This document shows, one piece after another, positions 8,348-18,275 of a stretch of DNA of 64,000 nt. The DNA comes from Agromyces aurantiacus. GTDB lineage: Bacteria; Actinomycetota; Actinomycetes; Actinomycetales; Microbacteriaceae. The position numbers and the translations under genes are program-made. The stretch is taken from assembly GCF_016907355.1 (NCBI RefSeq), contig NZ_JAFBBW010000001.1, positions 2,418,001 to 2,482,000 on the forward strand, read 5' to 3'. The notes beneath the pieces were generated by a model. The model had not been told where the DNA came from. It was given only the letters and a program-made list of their open reading frames with translations, and made no database searches. Each line of letters opens with the position of its first letter. The stretch's first letter is position 1.

Positions 8348-8802
8348 GCCGGTTCCTTTCCTGGTTCTTCACCCGCGGCGGCCTCCGCCGCCCGGGCGCG
8401 GTCGATGCGTGCGCCGACGATCATGCAGTAGGCCCACATGCCGCCGAAGATCACGCCGACGAGGTACATCGCCGGGTTGAGCAGACCCGACGCGAGGATC
8501 AGCACCTGCAGGGCCCACCCGAGCGCGTAGGCCCACTCGTATCGCAGGAGCGCGATCGTGACGGCCATCAGCAGGATGACCACGCCGCCGCCTACCAGCA
8601 CGGCCCACGCGGGCAACCCGAACGGTCCGCCGCCGTCGCGCGAGAGGCCCCAGATCACCAGCGCGGCGAGGAAGACGATCACGAGCTCGAACGTGAGCAC
8701 GATCGAGGCGAGGCTCTGGCGGACCGATCGCGCGGCCCGCGCGCGCCGCCGGGGCGCGCCCGCGTCGTCGGGGCCGGCGGCGTCCGCGGTCGTGCCGCTC
8801 AT
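8344..8802 (-). CDS. DUF4233 family membrane protein
   Basis: 152 residues with four hydrophobic segments (roughly 27-50, 58-80, 84-104, 110-132), so an integral membrane protein; a basic stretch RRRARAARSVRQ precedes the first. Family DUF4233 has no assigned role that I know of, but it is repeatedly found beside folC in actinobacteria. Start ATG 8802 gives an ATGA overlap with the folC stop and is preferred over an ATG four codons upstream. Its stop overlaps the ndk start in the same way. Tight coupling suggests a steady role tied to this operon; function unknown. Confidence 0.87.
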   Translation of the reverse strand: MSGTTADAAGPDDAGAPRRRARAARSVRQSLASIVLTFELVIVFLAALVIWGLSRDGGGPFGLPAWAVLVGGGVVILLMAVTIALLRYEWAYALGWALQVLILASGLLNPAMYLVGVIFGGMWAYCMIVGARIDRARAAEAAAGEEPGKEPA

Positions 8803-10163
8803 CGCCCGACCCACTCGCGGTTCTCGGCGATCGCGAGGGCGTCACCCACGAGCGTGATCGAGCCCGTCACGACGACGCCGCGCTTCTCGGCACGCGACGC
8901 CCAGTCGCGGGCCTCGTCGAGGGCGTCGTCGAGCCGCTCGGCCGCGTCCACGCGGTCGGCGCCGACGATGGCGGCGACGGATGCCGCGAGCTCGCCGGCC
9001 GGCACGGCCCGGTCGGACTCGGACTGCGTGACGAGGAACCGCGCGCCGGTGGGCTCGAGCGCGCGCACGATGCCCGAGGCATCCTTGTCGCCGAGCACGC
9101 CGAGGACGATCAGGAGCTCGTCGAAGTCGAAGTACTCGCCGAGCGCGTCGACGAGCGCGGCGGCCCCGTGCGGGTTGTGCGCCGCGTCGACCAGGACGGT
9201 CGGCTCGGTCGAGATCGGGTGCAGCCGGCCGGGCGAGCTCACCGAGCCCAGCCCCTCCTCGAGCACGTCGTCGGCCAGGCGCACCGACCCGCCGAGGAAC
9301 GCCTCGACGGCCGCGATGGCGAGCGCGGCGTTCTCGGCCTGGTGGCGGCCGTAGAGCGGTAGCGCGAGGTCGCGGTACTCCCCCGCGAGGCCGCGGACCG
9401 ACACGAGCTGGCCGCCGACCGCGACGCGCGAGTCGAGCACCGCGAACGCGCCGCCCTCGACCGCGACGCTCGCGCCCTTGGCGGCCACGACCTCGTGCAG
9501 GACCTCGAGCGCCTCGGGCGCCTGGAACGCGGTCACGACCGCGGCATCCGGCTTGATGATGCCGGCCTTCGTCCGCGCGATCTCGGCGACCGTGTTCCCG
9601 AGGCGCGCCTGGTGGTCGAGCGCGATGGGCGTGAACACCGCGACCTGGCCGTCGGCCACGTTCGTGGAGTCCCATTCGCCGCCCATGCCGACCTCGAGGA
9701 CGACCACATCGACGGGTGCGTCGGCGAACGCCGCGAACGCGAGCACCGTGAGGGCCTCGAAGAAGGTCAGCGGCTCCTCGACGCGCTCGGCGAGCTCGGT
9801 GTCGACGAGCTCGATGAACGGCTCGACCTCGGCCCAGATCCGTGCGACGGCCTCGTCGCCGATGGGCTCGCCGTCGATGCGGATACGCTCGGTGAACCGA
9901 ACGAGGTGCGGGCTCGTGAGCAGCCCCGTGCGCAGGCCCTGGGCGCGGAGGATGCTCTCGATCATCCGGCTCGTCGAGGTCTTGCCGTTGGTGCCGGTGA
10001 GGTGGATGACGGGCGCCGCGCGGTGCGGGTCGCCGAGCAGTTCCACCGCGCGCCGCGTGGCGTCGAGGCGGGGCTGCGGCGCCGACTCGCCGACCCGCGC
10101 GAGCAGGGCCGCGTACACGGCGTCGGCCGCGTCGCGCTCGTCGGGGGTGGATTCGATGCTCAT
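8799..10163 (-). CDS. folC: Bifunctional folylpolyglutamate synthase / dihydrofolate synthase
   Basis: Adds glutamate to dihydropteroate and to folates, keeping folates in the cell. 454 residues. Seen: Mur-ligase ATP loop [14 protein letters not shown] near residue 55, [39 protein letters not shown] and VDAAHNPHG in the C-terminal domain. Start ATG 10163 forms an ATGA overlap with the ileS stop; the frame stays open through ileS, but upstream sequence in this frame is only the antiframe of ileS. Length and motifs fit the family. Confidence 0.96.
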   Translation of the reverse strand: MSIESTPDERDAADAVYAALLARVGESAPQPRLDATRRAVELLGDPHRAAPVIHLTGTNGKTSTSRMIESILRAQGLRTGLLTSPHLVRFTERIRIDGEPIGDEAVARIWAEVEPFIELVDTELAERVEEPLTFFEALTVLAFAAFADAPVDVVVLEVGMGGEWDSTNVADGQVAVFTPIALDHQARLGNTVAEIARTKAGIIKPDAAVVTAFQAPEALEVLHEVVAAKGASVAVEGGAFAVLDSRVAVGGQLVSVRGLAGEYRDLALPLYGRHQAENAALAIAAVEAFLGGSVRLADDVLEEGLGSVSSPGRLHPISTEPTVLVDAAHNPHGAAALVDALGEYFDFDELLIVLGVLGDKDASGIVRALEPTGARFLVTQSESDRAVPAGELAASVAAIVGADRVDAAERLDDALDEARDWASRAEKRGVVVTGSITLVGDALAIAENREWVGR

Positions 10164-13100
10164 GCCTTCTCCACCCTGATGTGCACGCGCGTTCCGCCCG
10201 CGAGCGGCTTGGTGGCGTCGGCGGTCGCGTCGTCGAGCTCGCGCACGTCGAGGTCGACCGCGAGGGTCTCGCCCGTGATCAGGTCGCGGTGCGCGACCGC
10301 CGCGGCGAGGCTCGGCGCGTCGAGCGCGAGCGTCAGGCGGATGCGATCGCCGACGTCGAGCCCGGCGGCCTTCCGGGACTCCTGGACGGCCCGCACGATG
10401 TCGCGCGCCCGGCCCTCGTCCTCCAGCTCGGGCGTGGTCGCGATGTCGAGGATCGCGAACCCGCCGTCGGCCAGCAGGCCCAGCGCGCTGCCGTCGCCGC
10501 CGGCGCCGCCCGCCTCGAGCACGAGGTCGTACTCGCCCGGCTCGAGCGCGATGCCGCCCGCGACGACCGCGTCGCCCTCGACCGACCAGTCGCCCGAACG
10601 CGCGGCCTGGATCGCCTGCTGCACCTGCTTGCCGAGGCGCGGGCCGGCGGCGCGGGCGTTGACCGTGAGTCGCTTGGTCACACCGTAGGCGGCGGCGCTC
10701 GACTCGTCGAGCTGCACGAGCTCGACGCGCTTGACGTTGAGCTCGTCGCGGAGGATCGCCTCGAACGGCGCGAGCGCCGCGGCATCCGCCGTCACGACCG
10801 TGAGCGAGGCGAGCGGCAGCCGCACCCGGCGGCCCGCCTGCTTGCGCAGCGCGAGCACCGAACCCGTGACCTCGCGCACGGCGTCCATCGCCGCGACCAG
10901 CTCGGGGTCGGCGGGGAACTCGGCGGCGTCGGGCCAGTCGGCCAGGTGCACGCTCCGGCCGCCCGTGAGCCCGCGCCACACCTGCTCGGTCACGAGCGGG
11001 AGCAGCGGCGCGGCCAGGCGCGTGAGCGTCTCGAGCACCGTGTACAGGGTGTCGAACGCCTCGGCGCCCGTGCCATCCGCGTCGACGCCCTGCCAGAACC
11101 GATCGCGCGACCGGCGCACGTACCAGTTGGTGAGCACGTCGGCGAAGTCGCGCAGCTTCTGCGCCGCGAGCGGCGAGTCGAACTCCTCGAGGTCGGCCGT
11201 GACCGCCTCGACGAGGTCGCGCAGCTTCGCGAGCAGGTAGCGGTCGAGCACGTCGGTCGAGTCGGTGCGGCGGGATGCCTCGTAGCCGCCCTCGCGCGCC
11301 GTGTTGGCGTAGAGCGAGAAGAAGTACCAGGTGCTCCACAGCGGCAGCATGAGCTGGCGCACGCCCTCGCGGATGCCCTCCTCGGTCACGATGAGGTTGC
11401 CGCCGCGCAGCACCGAGCTCGACATGAGGAACCAGCGCATCGCGTCGGAGCCGTCGCGGTCGAACACCTCGTTGACATCGGGGTAGTTGCGCAGCGACTT
11501 GGACATCTTCTGCCCGTCGTTGCCGAGGACGATGCCGTGGCTGACCACGTTCTTGAACGCGGGCCGGTCGAACAGCGCCGTCGAGAGCACGTGGAGGGTG
11601 TAGAACCATCCGCGGGTCTGCCCGATGTACTCGACGATGAAGTCGGCCGGGCTGTGCGTGTCGAACCACTCGCGGTGCTCGAAGGGGTAGTGCACCTGCG
11701 CGAAGGGCATCGAGCCGGAGTCGAACCAGACGTCGAGCACGTCGGGGATGCGGCGCATCGTCGACCTGCCGGTGGGGTCGTCGGGGTTCGGGCGCGTGAG
11801 CTCGTCGATGAACGGGCGGTGCAGGTCGGGCTCGCCGTGCTGGTTGCGCGGCAGGCGGCCGAAGTCGCGCTCGAGCTCCTCGAGCGAGCCGTACACGTCG
11901 ATGCGGGGATAGGCGGGGTCGTCGCTCTTCCACACCGGGATCGGCGAGCCCCAGTAGCGGTTGCGGCTGATCGACCAGTCGCGCGCACCCGAGAGCCACT
12001 TGCCGAACTGGCCGTCCTTGACGTTGGCCGGCACCCACTCGATCTGCTGGTTGAGCTCCTCCATGCGGTCGCGGAAGTCCGGAACGCGCACGAACCAGCT
12101 CGACACCGCGCGGTAGATCAGCGGGTTGCGGCACCGCCAGCAGTGCGGGTACGAGTGCTCGTAGCTCGCCTGGCGCAGCAGGCGGCCCTCGGCCTTCAGC
12201 AGCTGCGTGAGCGGCTTGTTCGCGTCGCTCCAGAGCAGCCCCGCGACATCCGTCACCTCTGGGAGGAACTTGCCGCCCTCGTCGAGCGAGACGACGACCG
12301 GGATCCCGGCGGCCTCGCACGCCTTCTGGTCCTCCTCGCCGTAGGCGGGAGCCTGGTGCACGATGCCCGTGCCGTCCTCGGTCGTGACGTAGTCGGCGAC
12401 GAGGATGGTCCACGCGCGCTCGAGGCCCCAGCGCTCGACGTCGGCGTAGTAGTCGAAGAGGCGGTCGTAGGTGACCCCCTCGAGCTCGGCGCCGCGCACC
12501 GTGCGCGCGACGGCCGCCCGGGCCTCCTCGGCCGAGTCGTAGCCGAGGTCCTTCGCGTAGTTGCCGACGAGGTCGACCGCGATGAGGTACTCGGCGCCGA
12601 GGACCTCGGTGTCGGATGCCGCGGCGCCCGCTCGCTCGCGGAGCACCGTCGCATCCGGGGTGCCGTTCGGGCCGGCGGGCACGACCGCGTACTCGATGTC
12701 GGGCCCCACGGCGAGCGCGAAGTTCGTCGGCAGGGTCCAGGGCGTGGTGGTCCACGCGAGCGCGCGCACCGCGGTCAGGCCGAGCGACTCGGCCTTCGCG
12801 CCCGTGAGCGGGAAGGTGACCGTGACGGTCTGGTCCTGGACGTTCTTGTAGACGTCGTCGTCCATGCGCAGCTCGTGGTTCGAGAGCGGTGTCTGGTCGC
12901 GCCAGCAGTACGGCAGCACGCGGTGGCCCTCGTACGCGAGGCCCTTCTCGTGCAGCTGCTTGAACGCCCAGATCACGGACTCCATGAAGGTGACGTCGAG
13001 GGTCTTGTAGTCGTGCTCGAAGTCGACCCAGCGCGCCTGGCGCGTGACGTACTCCTCCCACTCCTTCGTGTAGCGGAGCACGGCGTCGCGCGCGGCCTGG

Positions 13101-13474
13101 TTGAAGGCCGCGATGCCCATGCGCTCGATCTCGCTCTTGTCGGTGATGCCGAGCTGGCGCTCGGCCTCGAGCTCGGCGGGCAGGCCGTGGGTGTCCCAGC
13201 CGAATCGGCGGTGCACCTGCTTGCCGCGCATGGTCTGGAAGCGGGGGAAGAGGTCCTTGGCGTAGCCGGTGAGCAGGTGCCCGTAGTGCGGCAGGCCGTT
13301 CGCGAACGGCGGGCCGTCGTAGAAGACCCATTCCTCGGCGCCCTCGCGCTGGTCGATGGACGCCTGGAAGGTGCCGTCGGCCTTCCAGTGCGCGAGCACG
13401 TCCTGCTCGATCGCCGGGAAGGAGGGCGACGGCGTGACGGACGACTGCTCGGGGTCCTGGCCCTTGGGGTACAA
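10160..13474 (-). CDS. ileS: Isoleucyl-tRNA synthetase, type 2 (long form)
   Basis: Charges tRNA-Ile, with editing of valine. 1,104 residues. Seen: class I HIGH-type motif LPHYGHLL (HYGH 63-66), [11 protein letters not shown], and [11 protein letters not shown] for the KMSKS loop, plus the DLEEFD-type anticodon-binding region. Length and the [20 protein letters not shown] wording match the type-2 (eukaryote-like) enzymes common in actinobacteria, a class known to be less sensitive to mupirocin. Start chosen as TTG at 13474 because AGGAG lies 6 nt upstream; in-frame codons further upstream belong to the T-box leader. Heads the operon ileS-folC-DUF4233-ndk and is controlled by that T-box. Confidence 0.95.
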   Translation of the reverse strand: MYPKGQDPEQSSVTPSPSFPAIEQDVLAHWKADGTFQASIDQREGAEEWVFYDGPPFANGLPHYGHLLTGYAKDLFPRFQTMRGKQVHRRFGWDTHGLPAELEAERQLGITDKSEIERMGIAAFNQAARDAVLRYTKEWEEYVTRQARWVDFEHDYKTLDVTFMESVIWAFKQLHEKGLAYEGHRVLPYCWRDQTPLSNHELRMDDDVYKNVQDQTVTVTFPLTGAKAESLGLTAVRALAWTTTPWTLPTNFALAVGPDIEYAVVPAGPNGTPDATVLRERAGAAASDTEVLGAEYLIAVDLVGNYAKDLGYDSAEEARAAVARTVRGAELEGVTYDRLFDYYADVERWGLERAWTILVADYVTTEDGTGIVHQAPAYGEEDQKACEAAGIPVVVSLDEGGKFLPEVTDVAGLLWSDANKPLTQLLKAEGRLLRQASYEHSYPHCWRCRNPLIYRAVSSWFVRVPDFRDRMEELNQQIEWVPANVKDGQFGKWLSGARDWSISRNRYWGSPIPVWKSDDPAYPRIDVYGSLEELERDFGRLPRNQHGEPDLHRPFIDELTRPNPDDPTGRSTMRRIPDVLDVWFDSGSMPFAQVHYPFEHREWFDTHSPADFIVEYIGQTRGWFYTLHVLSTALFDRPAFKNVVSHGIVLGNDGQKMSKSLRNYPDVNEVFDRDGSDAMRWFLMSSSVLRGGNLIVTEEGIREGVRQLMLPLWSTWYFFSLYANTAREGGYEASRRTDSTDVLDRYLLAKLRDLVEAVTADLEEFDSPLAAQKLRDFADVLTNWYVRRSRDRFWQGVDADGTGAEAFDTLYTVLETLTRLAAPLLPLVTEQVWRGLTGGRSVHLADWPDAAEFPADPELVAAMDAVREVTGSVLALRKQAGRRVRLPLASLTVVTADAAALAPFEAILRDELNVKRVELVQLDESSAAAYGVTKRLTVNARAAGPRLGKQVQQAIQAARSGDWSVEGDAVVAGGIALEPGEYDLVLEAGGAGGDGSALGLLADGGFAILDIATTPELEDEGRARDIVRAVQESRKAAGLDVGDRIRLTLALDAPSLAAAVAHRDLITGETLAVDLDVRELDDATADATKPLAGGTRVHIRVEKA

Positions 13475-13479
13475 CGCTC

Positions 13480-13690
13480 GCTCCTGCTGGATTCGCCGGT
13501 TCCACGAGGACGGTGCGCTCGTCGAACGCCACCGCGGTACCACCCCGCTTGCCCCGGCGACGCCGGAGCCTCTCGTTCCTCAGCTGTGACGGGCTGGTCC
13601 CGTCCGGTTCTAGTGACGATCCGGATGCCGGGGCATCCCTCTCGCGTTCTTCCGGAGACTCCCCGGTGATGGCCGGATCGCAGTCGTTGG
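13480..13690 (-). promoter_or_regulatory. T-box leader of ileS (actinobacterial, translational type)
   Basis: Minus-strand leader of about 210 nt. Seen: the T-box core GGGGTGGTACCGCGGTG (about 13549-13533), whose UGGU can bind the tRNA acceptor ACCA, and an upstream specifier context GGCCATCACCGGGGAG with the isoleucine codon ATC at 13670-13668, followed by TCTCCGGAAGAAC. The short distance between these elements fits the ultrashort stem I class of actinobacterial ileS T-boxes, which expose the Shine-Dalgarno (here AGGAG before TTG 13474) rather than relieve termination. No U-run terminator was seen. A GGATGCC/GGCATCC hairpin (13623-13638) lies between the two parts. Candidate -10 TACGCT at 13701-13696. 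Confidence 0.9.
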
Positions 13691-13710
13691 CCTCCAGCGT
13701 ACCGGACGCC

Positions 13711-14061
13711 TCAGCGGTACGCCTCGCGGATCAGCGAGATGAGCGCGGGCGCGTCCACGCCGTTCAGGCGCGCCTCGTCGACGAGGTCGTGGATGGCGCC
13801 GGCGAGCGCCGTGCGGTGGCCGAGCCGCTTGGCGACGACGGCGCCGCGCCCGGGGTGGAGCTCGATCATCCCCTCGTCGCGCAGCATCCGGTAGGCGCGC
13901 AGCACGGTGTGGACGTTGAGCTCGAGGTGCTCGGCGAGCGTGCGGGCGGCCGGGAGGCGTTCGCCGTAGCCGACGCGGCCGTCGACGATCGCGGCGCGGA
14001 GCGAGGAGGCGAGTCGCTCGTACAGCGGACCGCCGTCGCTCGCGTCGAGGTGGATGCGCAC
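13711..14061 (-). CDS. GntR-family transcriptional regulator, short YtrA-like form
   Basis: 116 residues: winged helix-turn-helix about 1-75 (DGGPLYERLASSLRAAI, GERLPAARTLAEHLELNVHTVLRAYRML, IELHPGRGAVVA), then a short helical tail of about 40 residues, too short for a FadR or HutC ligand domain, hence the YtrA subfamily. Such proteins usually repress transporter genes. Start is GTG 14061; TAGCGT (14073-14068) lies 6 nt upstream with no Shine-Dalgarno, so leaderless. Divergent from an MHS transporter, with a perfect 7-bp inverted repeat between them, the likely operator and autoregulation site. The ligand is not predictable from sequence. Confidence 0.9.
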   Translation of the reverse strand: MRIHLDASDGGPLYERLASSLRAAIVDGRVGYGERLPAARTLAEHLELNVHTVLRAYRMLRDEGMIELHPGRGAVVAKRLGHRTALAGAIHDLVDEARLNGVDAPALISLIREAYR

Positions 14062-14101
14062 GCGGCGACGCTACGCCGTTCCGCGCCAGGATTCAATCGA
14101 A

Positions 14102-14122
14102 TGTGCTAGCGCGAATAGCACA
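14102..14122. promoter_or_regulatory. Palindromic operator TGTGCTA-N7-TAGCACA
   Basis: Perfect inverted repeat: TGTGCTA (14102-14108), 7-nt spacer, TAGCACA (14116-14122). It sits in the 104-bp divergent region between the GntR-type gene and the MHS transporter, about 41-61 nt upstream of the leaderless regulator start and 44-64 nt upstream of the transporter start. A symmetric site with an odd spacer fits a dimeric winged-helix repressor of this family. Confidence 0.8.
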
Positions 14123-14165
14123 AGTTCCTTGTCGCGGCAGCCGGTCGCTGTCAGGATGGTCAGCC

Positions 14166-15515
14166 GTGACCACTGCAGCCCCCTCCCCGGCCCCGGCTCC
14201 CCTGCCCGCCAGCACGTCCACGACGCGACGCGTCGCGTGGGCGTCGATGATCGGCACGTCGCTGGAGTCGTTCGACTTCTACGTCTTCGCCTACTTCAGC
14301 GCCTACTTCATCGGCCCGCTGTTCTTCGATCCGCTCGGGCAGTTCGGCGGCACGCTCGCCGCGTTCGCCACGATCGGCGTCGCGTTCGTGGTGCGTCCCA
14401 TCGGCGCCGCGATCTTCGGCCACCTGGGCGACCGCATCGGCCGGCGCGCGACGCTGCTCTGGACGGTCGGCGTGATGGGCGTCGCGACCGGGCTCATCGG
14501 CCTCCTGCCGACGTACGCGCAGGCCGGATGGCTCGGCGCCGTGCTGCTCGTCCTCCTGCGCGTCGCGCAGGGACTCTCGCTCGGCGGCGAGTGGGGCGGC
14601 TCGATCCTCCTCGCGACCGAGCACGCCAACCCGGTCAAGCGCGCGTTCTACGCGGCCGTGCCGCAGCTCGGCTCCCCCGTGGGCTCGATCCTCTCGGCCG
14701 TGGTCTTCATCGTCATGACGCTCGCGCTGCCCGCCGAGGAGCTCGCGGCGTGGGGCTGGCGCATCCCGTTCCTGCTCGCGTTCCCGCTGCTGCTGGTCTC
14801 GCTCTGGCTGCGCATCTCGATCGACGAGACGCCCGTGTTCAAGTCCGTGCTCGCCGAGCACCGGCGCGACCGCGTGCCGTTCGCGGCGATGTTCCGCGCG
14901 CAGCCCGTGGCCCTGCTCGTCGCGTTCGGCGCGGCCCTGCTCGGCATCGGCTCGTACTCGCTGATGAACACCTACACGATCAACTACGGCGTGACCACGC
15001 TCGGGTTCACCTTCCAGGACCTCCTCGTCGCGACGACGATCGGCGGTCTGCTCCAGCTGGTCACCATCCCGCTGTTCGGCTGGTGGGCGACCCGCATCGG
15101 CTCGGCGAAGGTCGTCGCCTACGGCGCGCTCGGCACGCTGCTGATCACCTTCCCGATGTACTGGCTGCTGCAGTTCGCGAGCTTCCCGGTGCTCGTGGGC
15201 ACCATGATCGTCGGCGGCATCCTGCCGACCATGTCGTGGGCCGCGCTCGGCGGACTCATGAACGACCTGTTCGCCGACCACTACCGCTACTCGGCCCTGT
15301 CGGTCGCGTACGCGGTCGCCGCCGCGGTGTCGGGATTCGTGCCGCTCGTGACGACGCTGCTCGGCGAGTCCACCGGCTACGTGTGGTGGCACCCCGGCGT
15401 GGTGCTCGCGCTCCTCTCGGCGATCACGCTGGTCTCGGCGTGGGCCGCGGCGCGCATGCGCCACGCCCCGATCTCCGAGGACGGGCGCGAGGTCGTCGAG
15501 CCGGTCGCCGCGTAG
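14166..15515 (+). CDS. MFS transporter, metabolite:H+ symporter (MHS/ShiA-like) family
   Basis: 449 residues with about 12 membrane segments. Seen: start region RRVAWASMIGTSLESFDFYVF, typical of the MHS family (shikimate, alpha-ketoglutarate, proline/betaine symporters), the MFS loop motif GHLGDRIGRRATLL, the long GEWGGSILLATEHAN segment, and SIDETPVFKSV after helix six. Family role: proton-coupled import of an organic acid or zwitterion; the substrate cannot be named. Start GTG 14166 has AGGA about 7 nt upstream; an earlier in-frame start would lie inside the operator. Probably repressed by the divergent GntR-type regulator. Confidence 0.9.
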   Translation: MTTAAPSPAPAPLPASTSTTRRVAWASMIGTSLESFDFYVFAYFSAYFIGPLFFDPLGQFGGTLAAFATIGVAFVVRPIGAAIFGHLGDRIGRRATLLWTVGVMGVATGLIGLLPTYAQAGWLGAVLLVLLRVAQGLSLGGEWGGSILLATEHANPVKRAFYAAVPQLGSPVGSILSAVVFIVMTLALPAEELAAWGWRIPFLLAFPLLLVSLWLRISIDETPVFKSVLAEHRRDRVPFAAMFRAQPVALLVAFGAALLGIGSYSLMNTYTINYGVTTLGFTFQDLLVATTIGGLLQLVTIPLFGWWATRIGSAKVVAYGALGTLLITFPMYWLLQFASFPVLVGTMIVGGILPTMSWAALGGLMNDLFADHYRYSALSVAYAVAAAVSGFVPLVTTLLGESTGYVWWHPGVVLALLSAITLVSAWAAARMRHAPISEDGREVVEPVAA

Positions 15516-15612
15516 GCATCGGGCGGATGTCGCGGCGCGCGGCCGCGGCATCCGCCAGCCCTGTCCCGGCCCGGCGGTCCGGGCCGGTCACGGCACGGAT
15601 CGGACGACTCCG

Positions 15613-15618
15613 GTAGGC
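15613..15618 (+). promoter_or_regulatory. Candidate -10 box for valS
   Basis: TAGGCT on plus, the most common -10 hexamer in this window, followed by a predicted leader of about 55 nt that includes GGAG 6 nt before the valS ATG. No clear -35. The 165-bp gap 15516-15680 shows nothing else recognisable. Confidence 0.5.
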
Positions 15619-15680
15619 TTGAGCGTCCACATTCAGGCACCCCCATGGACTCGGTGCCGCACATACCGAACCGGAGCATC

Positions 15681-18275
15681 ATGACCGACACCGCGCGCAT
15701 CCCCGACAAGCCCGCACTCGAGGGCCTCGAATCCAAGTGGGGCGGGGTCTGGGAGTCCGACGGCACGTACCGGTTCCGGCGTGAGGGCGCCACGCGCGAG
15801 TCGATCTACTCGATCGACACGCCCCCGCCCACCGCCTCGGGTTCGCTGCACATCGGGCACGTCTTCTCCTACACCCACACCGACGTGATGGCGCGCTTCC
15901 AGCGCATGCGCGGCAAGTGCGTGTTCTACCCGATGGGCTGGGACGACAACGGCCTGCCGACCGAGCGACGCGTGCAGAACTACTACGGCGTCCGGTGCGA
16001 CCCGACGCTGCCGTACCAGCCCGGCTTCACGCCGCCGTTCGAGGGCACCGAGGGCAAGACGGTCAAGCCGGCCGACCAGGTGCCGATCAGCCGGCGCAAC
16101 TTCATCGAGCTCTGCGAGCGGCTCACCGTCGAGGACGAGCAGCAGTTCGAGGCGCTCTGGCGCGCGCTGGGCCTGTCCGTGGACTGGACGCAGACCTACC
16201 GCACGATCGCCGACGAGGCCCTGTTCACCTCGCAGCTCGCGTTCATCCGCAACGTCGAGCGCGGCGAGGCCTACCAGGCGCTCGCGCCCACGCTCTGGGA
16301 CGTCACGTTCCGCACGGCCGTCGCCCAGGCCGAGCTCGAGGACCGCGAGCAGCCCGGCCACTACCACCGGGTCGCATTCGCGAAGCCCGACGGCGGCCAC
16401 GTCGAGATCGAGACGAGCCGCCCCGAGCTGATCCCCGCGTGCGTGGCGCTCGTCGCGCACCCCGACGACGAGCGCTACCAGCCGCTGTTCGGCACGACCG
16501 TGACGACGCCGGTGTTCGGCGTCGAGGTGCCGGTCGTGGCCCACCACCTCGCCCAGAAGGACAAGGGCACCGGCATCGCCATGATCTGCACGTTCGGCGA
16601 CGTCACCGACGTCGTCTGGTGGCGCGAGCTCGACCTGCCGAACCGCGCGATCATCGGCTTCGACGGCCGCATCATCGCCGAGGCGCCCGACGCGATCACC
16701 TCCGAGGCGGGTCGCGAGGCCTACGCCAAGCTCGCGGGCAAGACCGCCTTCTCGGCCAAGCAGGCCGTCGTCGAGCTGCTGCGCGAGTCGGGCGACCTGC
16801 TCGCCGACCCCAAGGCCATCACGCACCCCGTGAAGTTCTTCGAGAAGGGCGACCGCCCGCTCGAGATCGTCTCGACGCGCCAGTGGTACATCGTCAACGG
16901 CGCGCGCGACGCCGACCTCAAGCAGCGGCTGCTCGAGCGCGGCCGCGAGATCGACTGGCACCCCGACTTCATGCGCGTGCGGTACGAGAACTGGGTCGGC
17001 GGTCTCGCGGGCGACTGGCTCATCTCGCGCCAGCGCTTCTTCGGCGTGCCGATCCCCGTGTGGTACCCGCTCGACGCCGAGGGCAACCCGGTCTTCGACT
17101 CGCCCATCGTGGCGACGCAGGAGATGCTGCCCGTCGACCCCTCGTCCATGCCGGCCCCCGGCTACGACGAGTCGCAGCGCGACCAGCCGAACGGGTTCAT
17201 CGGCGAGCACGACGTCATGGACACGTGGGCGACCTCGTCGCTGACGCCGCAGCTCGCGGCCGGGTGGGAGCGCGACCCCGAGCTGTTCGACCTCGTGTTC
17301 CCCTACTCGCTGCGCCCGCAGGGCCAGGACATCATCCGCACCTGGCTGTTCTCGACCACGCTGCGCGCCGAGCTCGAGCACGGCGTCTCGCCGTGGGGCA
17401 ACGCCGCCATCTCGGGCTTCATCGTCGACCCCGACCGCAAGAAGATGTCGAAGTCGAAGGGCAACGTCGTGACGCCCGCCGGCCTGCTCGAGCAGCACGG
17501 CTCCGACGCGGTGCGCTACTGGGCCGCCTCGTCGCGCCTCGGCACCGACGCGGCCTTCGACCCGCAGAACCCGACCCAGGTCAAGATCGGCCGACGGCTC
17601 GCGATCAAGGTGCTGAACGCGGCGAAGTTCATCCTCGGCTTCGAGGGCCGGGCGGATGCCGCGGTGTCGGTGCCCATCGACCGCAGCATGCTCGCCGGGC
17701 TCGCCACGGTCGTCGACCAGGCCACGCGCGCCTACGAGGCCTACGACCACGCCCGCGCGCTCGAGGTCGCCGAGTCGTTCTTCTGGACCTTTTGCGACGA
17801 CTACCTCGAGCTCGTCAAGGAGCGCGCCTACGGCGAGGCGAGCGACGAGCAGGCGTCGGCGGTCGCCGCGCTGAAGACGGCGCTCAGCGTGCTGCTGCGG
17901 CTCTTCGCGCCCGTGATCCCGTTCGCCGCCGAGGAGGCCTGGCGCTGGTCCAACGAGGGCTCGGTGCACCTGGCCGCCTGGCCCACGCTCGACGAGCTCG
18001 CCGCACGCGGCGACGCCGGGGTCGAGCTGCTCGAGCTCGCGAGCCTCGCGCTCACCGGCATCCGCCGCGCCAAGACCGACGCGAAGGCCTCGCAGAAGGT
18101 GCCCGTGGCGCGTGCCGTGATCGCCGCACCGGCGGCGGCCACCGCGCTCCTCGAGCATGCGGAGGCCGACCTGCGCGCCGTGGGGCGCATCGCCGTGCTC
18201 GACTTCGCGGACGCCGACGAGCTGCAAGTTCGCGACGTCGAACTGGAGATGCCCGCAGAGGAGGTCCGCGCATGA
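15681..18275 (+). CDS. valS: Valyl-tRNA synthetase, type 2
   Basis: Charges tRNA-Val and edits threonine. 864 residues. Seen: SGSLHIGH (HIGH at 57-60), GWDDNGLPTERRVQNYYGVR, the editing-domain region TSRPELIPACVALVAHPDD, DVMDTWATSSLTPQ and KKMSKSKGNVV. The wording PTERRVQ and the length match the archaeal/rickettsial-like type-2 ValS; the C-terminal coiled coil of E. coli-type ValS is absent, and the protein ends soon after the anticodon-binding region. Start ATG 15681 has GGAG 6 nt upstream; an ATG 12 codons earlier (15645) lacks one. Overlaps the GNAT gene start by 4 nt. Confidence 0.96.
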   Translation: MTDTARIPDKPALEGLESKWGGVWESDGTYRFRREGATRESIYSIDTPPPTASGSLHIGHVFSYTHTDVMARFQRMRGKCVFYPMGWDDNGLPTERRVQNYYGVRCDPTLPYQPGFTPPFEGTEGKTVKPADQVPISRRNFIELCERLTVEDEQQFEALWRALGLSVDWTQTYRTIADEALFTSQLAFIRNVERGEAYQALAPTLWDVTFRTAVAQAELEDREQPGHYHRVAFAKPDGGHVEIETSRPELIPACVALVAHPDDERYQPLFGTTVTTPVFGVEVPVVAHHLAQKDKGTGIAMICTFGDVTDVVWWRELDLPNRAIIGFDGRIIAEAPDAITSEAGREAYAKLAGKTAFSAKQAVVELLRESGDLLADPKAITHPVKFFEKGDRPLEIVSTRQWYIVNGARDADLKQRLLERGREIDWHPDFMRVRYENWVGGLAGDWLISRQRFFGVPIPVWYPLDAEGNPVFDSPIVATQEMLPVDPSSMPAPGYDESQRDQPNGFIGEHDVMDTWATSSLTPQLAAGWERDPELFDLVFPYSLRPQGQDIIRTWLFSTTLRAELEHGVSPWGNAAISGFIVDPDRKKMSKSKGNVVTPAGLLEQHGSDAVRYWAASSRLGTDAAFDPQNPTQVKIGRRLAIKVLNAAKFILGFEGRADAAVSVPIDRSMLAGLATVVDQATRAYEAYDHARALEVAESFFWTFCDDYLELVKERAYGEASDEQASAVAALKTALSVLLRLFAPVIPFAAEEAWRWSNEGSVHLAAWPTLDELAARGDAGVELLELASLALTGIRRAKTDAKASQKVPVARAVIAAPAAATALLEHAEADLRAVGRIAVLDFADADELQVRDVELEMPAEEVRA

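Noticed and set aside
8799..13532. Apparent giant FolC fusion extending through ileS
   Set aside because: Only the part from ATG 10163 is FolC-like; the remainder is a shifted frame of ileS. Start and stop overlap as ATGA.
10181..13669. Very long plus-strand open frame opposite ileS (and similar ones opposite rne at 4668-6869, uvrA at 43780-46680 and polA/DUF885 at 54633-59666)
   Set aside because: These mirror real genes in a high-GC genome where antisense frames seldom meet stop codons. Their products are compositionally odd (Arg, Gly, Val, Glu-rich) and have no motifs.
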